Below are positions 55,577-64,000 of a stretch of 64,000 nt of DNA, piece after piece. The notes under the pieces are model-generated. The model was not told the DNA's origin and did no database searches. It saw only the letters and a program-made list of their open reading frames with translations. The position numbers and the translations under genes are program-made. Within the stretch, counting starts at the first letter, position 1. The number at the start of each line of letters is the position of its first letter. This DNA comes from Amphiura filiformis (lineage: Eukaryota; Echinodermata; Ophiuroidea; Amphilepidida; Amphiuridae), in the NCBI RefSeq assembly GCF_039555335.1, contig NC_092640.1, positions 27,437,446 through 27,501,445 of the forward strand. The letters are read 5' to 3'.

Positions 55577-55939
55577 GTATGCACTTTTTGTTTTACACTC
55601 TTTTAAAAACGGATCTAGTCATTTTTTGAATAAACTCATAACAGATTCGATTCTTATCAAAGTGACTCGGATATTCGTATCAAAATGATAAGAAACCCAT
55701 CAAATTTGATAAGTTTAAAGTGACAAGGGCATTGTAATCAAATATTTCATAGTAATATGTAGCGGAGATCTGTTTTTTCAATTTCAACAGTACTTTCATT
55801 TATCACTGCTTTCTTACTTACTTTGAAAGGCCAGTTAAACTGTTGAAGCTATATAGAACTAAAAAATTAATGTTTGAGGCCGTTCTGTGAAACTGTTTTC
55901 CTCTCACACAAAGACCCTATTTTAAAAATGGCTGTGTTC

Positions 55940-56160
55940 TCACCCAATGTTGCCCTGATTTAGGGGTAGGGTAAGCGATGTATTCCAACTATCAGATCAA
56001 GAATGATTACCTAATCCTAATCCTAATCCTAACCCTTACCCTAACCCTAACCCTACCGTAAACCTAACCCTAACCCGAACCCTAACCCAAATATTCATTC
56101 TGGATCCGATGGTTGGAAGACATCGCTTAACGCTTACCTGATTTAGGTCAGCATTATCAA
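55940..56160. repeat. Hairpin with internal telomere-like (CCCTAA)n
   Basis: The arms taagcgatgtattccaac and inverted gtaagcg ... gcgatgtcttccaac flank about 85 bp of cctaatcctaa / ccctaaccctaa repeats (56010-56095). The (TTAGGG)n motif matches metazoan telomeres. It is a short interstitial array inside an inverted-repeat element rather than a chromosome end. Confidence 0.75.
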
Positions 56161-58579
56161 AATGAACAGTGTCTCATCAAAACGATTAGCTACGAGATCA
56201 AAATCAATTGAATAGGGATTCTAACCAAATAAATGAATAAATTAGAGTGTATTTTTTTATTTACCTTTTGGTTAAATAACAATTGCGTCTTATGAATAGT
56301 GTGGAGTCTTTAGGTATTAAGAGAGATTTTCTGAGAAATACTGATGCCATGGGAAAAAGGTGGAAGATGGGGGTCAGCAAATTTCAACCATATTTTGGCA
56401 ATTTAATAAGTTTGGATAAGTGTTCATAATAATCAGTATAAAAAAATCTGCTATGCCCCCTCCTGGGAAATATGGGCCCCTAAAATATGCCCCCTAACAC
56501 GTATTTCCCTGACTTGTAAAATGCCGTTTTATGCCATTTTTGAACAAATTTTTGGCACCTAAGACAAGCATCTATTAAAGTAAATTTTTCTACACATCTT
56601 CTTTCATCCTTTGTCTTTATGTTTATATTGGGATGTTCCATTTATGAACAGGGGTGGGGGCCCATATTTCACATTTTACAACCTTTGAAAAAAAGTGAAA
56701 TATCCCTCTACTTTGTGCCGTCATTGTAGGAGTTCCTCAATCTTTCTCAAATTGTTCATTACAGGAGAGAACCTCTGTACATAGGTCATTTATATAATGC
56801 AATAAAAATCATGGAGACTTTTTTACTTTTCATAGAACACAAACATGGATTTTCCCAATATGTGACATTGGTATAATGATGCTGTATATAACGCCAACAT
56901 CAAATATAAGATCTTTTCACTGTAGCAGTCCCTTTTCTTGAGCCAATAGTCAGTTATTCCATTGAGGAGTTAAGAACCACATTTAAGAATGCAAATCAAG
57001 TACAGGGGTAGGTGTTTCTCTTTAACAGCATATTGGTAAAATCGCCAGTAGATAATGCTCATTGAATATGAGCCCCTCTCATGTCACAAGCTCGTATTCA
57101 TACATGTTAGTGGTATTATGATTATTATGAAAATCACAAGCTCCTATTCTGATTCTTAATCATTTCACATGCATCAGTATATGCATTAAGCTATAGGAAC
57201 TAGGCCTAGTAGGGCCCCATACCCCAAAGTACTAAATCCTAATAACCTAGGGGTGGAACTTAATGCTAGGAGTGGGCTATAAATGGGACTTGTTTTGTTT
57301 TGCTTCGGGATAAGGTTTTTTGTATGTTCTATTTAACCTAGGCCTATCTCAACATGAAATTACAAAATGTTAAGCCTGGGTTTCAAAAACGAATGTGCAC
57401 AGCAAAAATCCAAAATGGCCACATTTTCCCCTGAAAACCACATCTTTAGCCATAACTTTGTCATTTTTGGGTCTTTTTACCAGGTTCTGGTGTCTAGTCT
57501 ATGTTTTTTTTTGGTCAATCAATCTATTAATGCAGTTAGAAGTAGTCTCAAATCTTCATGTGTTGAGTTACGACCATTTTTGACCCAATGCACCTTTTTT
57601 ACCCAAATTTTGAACCAGGCTCATAGACCTCATATTTAAATTACAGAAAAAGCTAGACAACAGGTAAAAACTTACATAACACTATAAATTGGAAAAACGA
57701 AATAGACACACAACATACGTGACATCAAGTAAAAAATGTAGATTTTTGCACTGCAGACTTTTATACAATTTTGATAGTTTAATGGATTTTATTGTATTTA
57801 CATTTTTAGCAATTTCTTGCATTACAAAAGTTTGTATTACACTTTATATTACTGATTATATGAGGCTTCTTTAATTGTGAGCTAGGATAATTCAAAGAGA
57901 AGGCAGTTTCCATGGCAACGGCCATATATACTAATTTTAAAGCAAATTTCCCCAGTAACATTTTGACAAATTCCCTGATGTGAACATGACCTAAACATTT
58001 TACCCAGAATAGCCAGTATTAGGGATAATAAATTCTCTTTTCCTGATCTCTTTTTTTACACTGTCAGTATGGGAGAGCTCCAACTAAGCTATGTGTATTG
58101 ACCCTTGACCTTCTACGGTGACAGTGGTATGTTAAAATAAGATGAGGGAAAGAAAATTTGTTATCCCCAATACTTTTAAGGACATCTCCACAATATGAGG
58201 TAAAATTTACAACAAAAAAACATAATATAAATGGCTACTTGTTATGTTGCTACGGAAACTGATAAGTGTCACAGGCACAATCTCAAACTGCTGCATGATA
58301 GTGTCCTAGATATCATCATCAGTGCCATGTGGTCGCTGCTAACTTTCATCTCCGGTATCAGTACCAACGCGCATCAGGTGATCCACTCGAAGGTTTTGTC
58401 CCCCGCGTTTCATCCCCATTATCATCAAGGTAAAACCCAATATACCAACTTTTGTTGCCTCCCTCATCCCAGATGACAGCAACAACATTTTTCTGTGACC
58501 TATGACCTTTGAATTTTGGGCAGTTTGACCCCAAATTTTGAGCAATTAGTTGCATTAAAAAAGTTTGTATTACACTTAA

Positions 58580-59032
58580 AGCCATATTATAACATTTCTT
58601 TAAAAATAGATTAGTATTAATTTTCAATAAAATATTAGCATTTACTTTCAGATATGTCCCCTTTTAATTTTGAGCCGAACAAGTGAGGTAAAGCAAAGAA
58701 AATCAGAATTTACAACTAGCGCCAATGCATGTCACGCCAGCGGTTGTAATATGGTACGACCCTCTGGCGTGTGTGTGTGTGTGTGTCCCGCACGCCGTGT
58801 ACGTAGGGGTGTGTTGACATCGCATACGCGTTCGACTAATATTTCTATCGTAATAATAAAACGCTGATTCAGGTGGTTTATTCAAAATCTCGGATTTTGA
58901 CAAAACTACAGCACCTAAAGTCTTGATTTTTGCAGAGAATCTTTGTTTACTAAAGTACATTACAATCGTGTAAAAACCTGAATTTAAATTTTTTTTTAGG
59001 GCGTTCTCCTCAGCAAATGTTATAATATGGCT
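58580..59032. mobile_element. TTAA-target MITE, 453 bp
   Basis: Ends AGCCATATTATAACATTT face each other with TTAA on both sides (58576-58579, 59033-59036). The interior includes a (GT)n tract at 58768-58786 and no coding sequence. Confidence 0.85.
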
Positions 59033-60247
59033 TTAATGAGTATATTATTGATATATGGATTCTTTAATTTTAAGTTACATGTATCAGGAGATTTCAAAGG
59101 GAAGGCAATTGCCATGGTAATGGCCATTTATACTAATATTTAAGCGAATTCCCCCAGTAATCTATAATCTTTGAATGTTGGGCAGTTTGACCCCAAATTG
59201 ACCCATTTTCTTCATTTTGAGCAATTTGTTGCATTAAAAAAGTTTGTATTACACTTTATAAGTATACTATTGATATACATGGATTCTTTAATTTTAAGCT
59301 ACATGTATTGGAGATTTCAAAGAGAAGGCAGTTGTCATGGCAATGGCCATTTATACTAATATTTAAGCGAATTTCCCCAGTAACATTAAGCAAATTCGAT
59401 TTCACAAGAAAAGTATAGGCCCTCTCCGAATAACTGCTAACAGAGCCCGTTTTAGTACTAATGTCGATGTTGAAATAGCAGCATCACTTTCTAACATTTG
59501 TTAATAAAAACTGAACCTTACCTGTAAAGATAGACAAAATTGGAGCTTAAGTGAAAATTTAGGCTTTATTTAATACAGCTAAAAATAAAGAAAACTATTG
59601 TCATGCGTGGTAGAATTGCCGCTTAAAAATGTTGATTTTTACATGCTTTTCACTATGATGGAGAGGTTATTTGGTGGTCTGCGCCCCCTTAATAGGCAGA
59701 GGTCACTCAGATGAAAGAGAGCAGTTTACTAGGATATTGACCATCAAAGGATCCTCAATACAAACCCCAAAATCCATATAATTTGTCAGCATTTTTGGTA
59801 TTTCAAAAATCGAGAATCATAGATACATATTAAGCGTTTTTATGTTTAACACAATAACACCCCTACTTGATCAATGTAGTGTTCCAATATATTATTGTCT
59901 TTGTTGTTAACTACATAGTGATAGAAAATAATTATTGTAGGCCCTACCTGCGTTCCTTGGAAGAAAAAGGTAATATTCATTTGAGGGTGCATAAAGCATG
60001 ATGCAAAAAGGTTATTTTTAAATCAGCACAGACAGAATTTTAGTACTGACCCGGGGTACTGAACCCCTTAATAGAATAGTCCTGTTCTATATATAAGCAT
60101 TTATCCAACACAATTTAGGCCCCAATTTATTATGTAATAGTTTTGTTGATGTTGTTTACTTCTGATAGGCTCCCTTTTCATCAAATTTCATTTTTAAACT
60201 TAGAAAAATCTCCGTACCTGAGTTTAGCATGAAAATATCGCAATTTT

Positions 60248-60617
60248 GCACTTTTCTGAAAAAGAGCATAAAGTAAGATGTGCTCATTTTAAAACGGAAA
60301 AAGTCTCCACGATTTTTATTTGCTCAATTGTTCAACCTATATCTACTTTATCCAACAAGTAAATAACTTTGACAAAAATATTGAGGAACTCTCACAATCA
60401 TCTTGCAAACTTTGCTTCAAAATTAGTATTTTGCACTTTTCTGAAAAAGAGCATAAAGTAAGATGTGCTCATTTTAAAATGGAAAAAGTCTCCACGATTT
60501 TTATTTGCTCAATTGGTCAACCTATATCTACTTTATCCAACAAGTAAATAACGTTGACAAAAATATTGAGGAACTCTCACAATCATCTTGCAAACTTTGC
60601 TTCAAAATTAGGATTTT
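60248..60617. repeat. Two-copy tandem repeat, 185-bp unit
   Basis: The unit gcacttttctgaaaaagagc ... gcttcaaaattagtatttt is repeated almost identically at 60248 and 60433. The similar 75-79-codon frames in each copy are parts of this repeat, not genes. Confidence 0.9.
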
Positions 60618-61207
60618 TCACATTTACACAATTGCTGAAAAGGCCATTACACCCCTCTCTGAAAATGGAACAACCCAAACGTTGTCCAAAGAATTGTTAA
60701 TTGTTATGTCGAGACAAAATGTGTATTATTACTGTGAAGTATAAATAAAATGTCTGCAGATGCGCGTTATTACGTGGCTCTTATCAAAATTTAGTGCACA
60801 TTTCAAAGTTTTTGTGTCTGAGAAGACAATCACGGGGGTCAATTTGAGGGGGGTCCAGTATCTCCCAGTGGGGGGTCCTCAAAATTTTTTAATACCTCCA
60901 CTGTAAATACTCATGGACACATGTTTGATTGACAAAATATGAACAAAATTTGCTGACCCCCATCTTCCACCTACCATCTGAGTCTATCGGATATTAAAAT
61001 AGTCCGATGTTTTTGCGTACGTATTTTCCGCGTTTTGTTGCAGCATATTTTTGAGGCTAAGGAAAAAGGAAGTCTTTGTCGCGAGTACCGGAAAACGCTC
61101 GCAAAAACGTTCGACTATATACTATTCTGAGACTCCGTAGGCACAGAAATCTATCAGCTTCTTGGAGGAAAATAACAGTTTTTGCTTCTTTTTTTATCAA
61201 ATTTTAG

Positions 61208-61301
61208 TTGTTTTGCTACTTGCACAGAACATAGGCGCCAAGTTTGCCCTAGAAGGGTTTAGTGAATCTATTGCCCCACCATTGAGAAAGTTTAACATTT
61301 G
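61208..61301 (+). pseudogene. SDR exon with AxKFALEGF, catalytic Tyr replaced
   Basis: The acceptor at 61206-61207 (tttatcaaattttag) is the only one nearby that keeps the frame after the single leftover base of the previous exon. The alternative cag at 61225-61227 shifts the frame. With it, Ser (in SSVHG), Asn and Lys fall 13 and 17 residues apart, exactly the Ser-Tyr-Lys spacing of HSD17B1. The Asn codon aac is one base from tac (Tyr). Confidence 0.65.
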
Positions 61302-62099
61302 GTAAGTACATGAACATGGATGCGTATTCTTATACCAGCTAATTCTATCTTATACTCTGGTTTGGTTCAAATCTTTGGTACTGCATATCAATAGTTGTAG
61401 CTTATTTTAACTATTTTATAGCTTATTTTGTTTGAAAAGTTAAAATAATATCCCAAAGATGAACTTGAATTTGGTTTTGATTGGTCATAGTCTAAATTTG
61501 GAAGGAATTGTGCATACTCTGGCTATTGCATTTAAGATTAAAACTCTGATTTAATTAATTTGTGCACAATTGGTAGATTTTCACATCTGATCTTTTCAGT
61601 CACCGTACCTCTGTTTGTTGGCTTCCCAAGTGATCTTAACTCGGGCTTTCGCGATTAATAAACTGGTAGATTCTAAAATCAGAATTGTTCAGTATTGAAG
61701 TGCCATTATAATTATGCCATTATGACATGTTGCATTCAATAATAATTATAAGCCTATGTATACTTTACTTTTACCGCCGTTAATATAGTGTAAACTTTTT
61801 CATAACCATTTTATACTAGTATTTTGATGTAATAAATATCAGTATAATTTCGAGTTCAACTGAATGCGTTCATCATGATTAATAACATGTTTTTATTCAT
61901 CAAAAATCGACTATAGCATAGTCTATCTTAATAACCTTGGAATTATGGAAACTTTCGGGCCTCATAACTGCTAAATTGTTGGTCTAAAGTATCTAAAAAT
62001 ATACATATTTAGAATGGCAAAGACTTGATAAATTCATCTGTGAGTACAAATTTGGGCCAAAATGCTAATTTTTGACCCAAAATTCCCAAAACGGTTTTT

Positions 62100-62330
62100 A
62101 AAAACTATAGATAAAAGTATCTAGGAACTGTTTTTTTTTTTTTTTTTTAATTTTGACCAAGTTCACCAAAAATATTTGAAATTTGGGCCGCGAAAATCGG
62201 GCTTTTTATGATTTTTTTGAAAATTAAGCATTTTTTACCATTTTTGGTGCAAATTTCTCAAAGTTGGTCAAAATTCAAAAAAAAAAAGAAAAAAAAAAAG
62301 GTTCCTAGATATTTGTATCTAGATTTTCAA
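62100..62330. repeat. Hairpin in intron 3 of the SDR
   Basis: The arms tctaggaac plus T run ... tttgaccaa and the inverse (ttggtcaaaattcaaaaaaa ... ggttcctaga) pair over about 75 bp. Low-complexity A/T runs make part of the pairing trivial. Confidence 0.6.
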
Positions 62331-62436
62331 AATTAATAAAAAAAAAATGGCCCAAGAATTTTTTTGTTACGTTTAACGAAAAAGAAGTGGGATAAATCAT
62401 CACGTCGAAACCTTTTGAATCTGTTTAATTTTGCAG

Positions 62437-62767
62437 GGTGTCTCTCATAGAGCCAGGTTATGTTGTAACCAAAATGGCTAAACAGTTTGGTGACAATTGT
62501 ACTGCACTATATGCAGATATAGCCAGTCAAATTCCAGGAGAAGAAGAGCGGAAGATCTTGACGGAAATGGTGACCTTTGACCCGAATCTAGTCATAGGAA
62601 ATGAAATGCAAGAACCTCAAGAAATTGCACAACTTTTTCAAGATATTATCCTTTCACCAAAACCTGACTTTCGTTAACAGCCTTCTAAGACAATCAAAGG
62701 ATTGGCAGCGCAAAAATATGTTGACCCGACAGGCAACTCGATCATGAATGCTTGGTTAAAGGAGTAG
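62437..62767 (+). pseudogene. SDR last exon with premature stop
   Basis: The acceptor ttttgcag is followed by G completing Trp, then VSLIEPGYVVTKMAKQFG. The frame hits taa at 62675 directly after Pro-Asp-Phe-Arg, then continues QPSKTIKGLAAQKYVDPTGN and on to tag at 62765. Related proteins have Phe-Arg-Tyr here, so tac to taa is the likely change. Confidence 0.8.
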
Positions 62768-62854
62768 TCACTCTCGCATCTATAGTGTAAGGCTTTGTTT
62801 CTGATTCCGGCACGATAAAACGATAGAATCTATACTAACTTGATGGAAAAAAAA

Positions 62855-63690
62855 ATCCCAATTCAAAACTAAACCACATTTGGGTAAATTTTTTTTTAAT
62901 AATCTAATCTCGCACATTATGACACCACATTGAATCCAATGTGACCTAAGTTACAAGCATTTGATTGGACGTAGGTCCAGTTTTAAAAGTGACAAATTGG
63001 TCTATGTATAAGGCGAAAAGATTCCAGAAAACCCAATAAAGAGACAAACAGTTTTTTCAGTCATAAGTTATTTAAAGCAGTAAGTTTTTATTTAATTTTT
63101 TTCTTCTCTGTACTTTTCACAACTATATTTTCAGTTCTTTTGTTCGAGTTTTCTTTGGTTCCTTTTGATCTCATCAATATCTGTGCATCGTCGTTGCATG
63201 CTCCCGATCAGGCGTCTATAGACCAGTTTTAGTGTCAGTTTTAAAACTGGACCTTCGTCTAATCAAATACTTGTAACTTTACTTTAACAACCACGCAAGA
63301 ACAAGCAACTAATAACATTTATCACTGTATGGTGATTCTATAGAGTTAATATCTCATTATGCACATGCAAGATACGTAATATTTCTGGATATATTTTAAG
63401 GGCTTGGATAGCGACGTTTTGTTACATATTTTTTTGGAACAAAAGAACTGAAAATAAAATAAAAGTTGTGAAAAGCACAGAGAAAAAAAAAATGAAATAA
63501 AAACTTACTGCTTTAAATAAATTATGACTGAAGAAAATGCGTGTCTCTTTATTGGGTTTGCTGGAATCTTTTCGCCTTATATAGACCAATTTGCCACTTT
63601 AAAAACTGGACCTACGTCCAATCAAATGCTTGTAACTTAAATTAGGTCACATTGGTGGTGTCATAATGTGCGAGATTAGATTATTTATAG
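62855..63690. repeat. Foldback element downstream of the SDR
   Basis: Arms of about 250 bp (62900-63150 and 63440-63690) are inverse of each other. Landmarks are taatctaatctcgcacattatgacacc, gtccaatcaaatgcttgtaact (inverse), cttttcgcctta and agtaagtttttattt. The interior repeats accagttttagtgtc / aaaactgga. No coding sequence. Confidence 0.8.
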
Positions 63691-63831
63691 AAATACATAA
63701 TAGTACATGCATGATCGGATGGGCCACGAAACCCAACACTTAAAAGTTGCCAGCACATTATGTACAATACAATGTATACAAATAAGATCATTAATATTAA
63801 GCACAGAGTTTCATATATTATTATCATTTAA

Positions 63832-64000
63832 GGGCTGGGGTATGAACGTTTGGACAGTATTTATTTTGGGACATTAGAGCACATCAGACATATCGAATTG
63901 CATTCTGAATACGAAAAATGTCATTCTGATATCAAATAATTTTGATTTTTTGAAATTTGCAATTTAATACACATTTTATGGCAAATCATTAAAATTGATA
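63832..64000. mobile_element. TTAA hairpin MITE, second copy, cut by the window end
   Basis: TTAA at 63828-63831 is followed by gggctggggtatgaacgttt and then the same 'attctgaatacga ... gatatcaaataattttgatttt' sequence as the left arm of 12034-12746. Only the first 169 bp are visible. Confidence 0.85.

Larger units (their letters stand above)
56355..60975. repeat. 4.6-kb inverted-repeat-bounded block in intron 2 of the SDR
   Basis: Its ends aggtggaagatgggggtcagcaaatt and the inverse (60937-60975) face each other, with weaker similarity extending inward. Inside are dispersed tandem segments. An aaagagaaggcagt..catggcaa..ggccat block occurs near 57895, 59095 and 59320; a tgaccccaaatt ... gcattaaaaaagtttgtattacac block occurs near 58530 and 59190. 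A two-copy 185-bp repeat also lies within. No coding gene recognised. Confidence 0.65.
51184..62767 (+). pseudogene. RDH8/HSD17B1-like short-chain dehydrogenase, broken
   Basis: The coding pieces are 51184-51229 (MASPLNTCSKVALIT), 52850-53099 (VLITGCAQGIGKETALFLAR ... KIDVL), 55397-55576 (VNNAGWSTGAWWETSPMDT ... MSSVHGFH), about 61208-61301 (AKFALEGFSESIAPPL ... FNI) and 62437-62677 (WVSLIEPGYVVTKMA ... KPDFR). Introns are GT-AG and phases fit. The order TGxxxGxG, NNAG, Ser, Lys, PG is that of classical SDRs acting on retinoids or steroids. Lesions: a 1.62-kb foldback element inside the first coding block; Asn (aac, 61228-61230) where the catalytic Tyr of YxxxK belongs; and taa at 62675-62677, after which 29 codons (including KYVDPTGNS) continue in frame to tag 62765-62767. 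Any one might be tolerated; together they indicate a pseudogene. Which family member it derives from is uncertain. Confidence 0.8.

Noticed and set aside
60320-60744. Two similar small genes
   Set aside because: They are parts of a 185-bp tandem duplication that continues beyond the frames.

Overview
The window is eukaryotic, intron-containing and very rich in repeats. It is AT-rich, has GT-AG introns, LINE fragments with invertebrate-type reverse transcriptases, many palindromic MITEs and long microsatellites. The repeat style and gene content (a tandem family of Rv2258c-like SAM methyltransferases, an RDH8/HSD17B1-like SDR, a CR1-type LINE with 2A-like peptides) suggest a marine deuterostome invertebrate, most likely an echinoderm. 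The species cannot be fixed from sequence alone. No prokaryotic-type operon, CRISPR or phage is present, and I found no new multi-gene system. The novelty lies in the mobile elements and in how they changed the host genes.

Layout. (1) 1-754: last exon of methyltransferase copy A (+). Its stop codon was displaced by a 376-bp MITE (696-1071). (2) 1.1-16.8 kb: repeat desert with nested insertions: a LINE 3' end split by a palindromic MITE, a 2-kb AGGTCA-rich minisatellite block, and two copies (X and Y) of a TA-target TIR element. X itself hosts an L2-like LINE, which in turn hosts a TTAA hairpin MITE. (3) 16723-22528: complete four-exon methyltransferase copy B (-). Its C-terminus and stop codon come from element Y. 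A 200-bp assembly gap and a decayed mariner-like element lie in its introns. (4) 23.2-26.8 kb: more TIR elements. (5) 26.84 to about 31.4 kb: a nearly intact CR1-type LINE (-) encoding signal peptide, 2A, 2A, PHD, endonuclease and RT, with one frameshift near the end. (6) 31840-47607: complete four-exon methyltransferase copy C (+) with an intact ancestral stop. Its 13.5-kb intron 2 holds an 11.9-kb inverted-repeat structure containing a decayed nuclease-like/Cys-rich gene, an RT fragment and a 7.1-kb insertion with perfect 53-bp TIRs. (7) 51184-62767: an RDH8/HSD17B1-like SDR (+) in at least four coding pieces. It is broken by a foldback element in its Rossmann motif, carries Asn in place of the catalytic Tyr, and has a premature stop; I read it as a pseudogene. 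(8) 62.8-64.0 kb: a foldback element and the start of another TTAA MITE.

The three methyltransferase copies share exon lengths (182, 221 and 126 bp), intron phases and about 100 bp upstream of the ATG. They are therefore recent segmental copies in alternating orientation (+, -, +). Two of the three independently received a transposon within a few bases of the stop codon. All gene models are read by eye from splice signals and family resemblance; there is no transcript or database evidence behind them.
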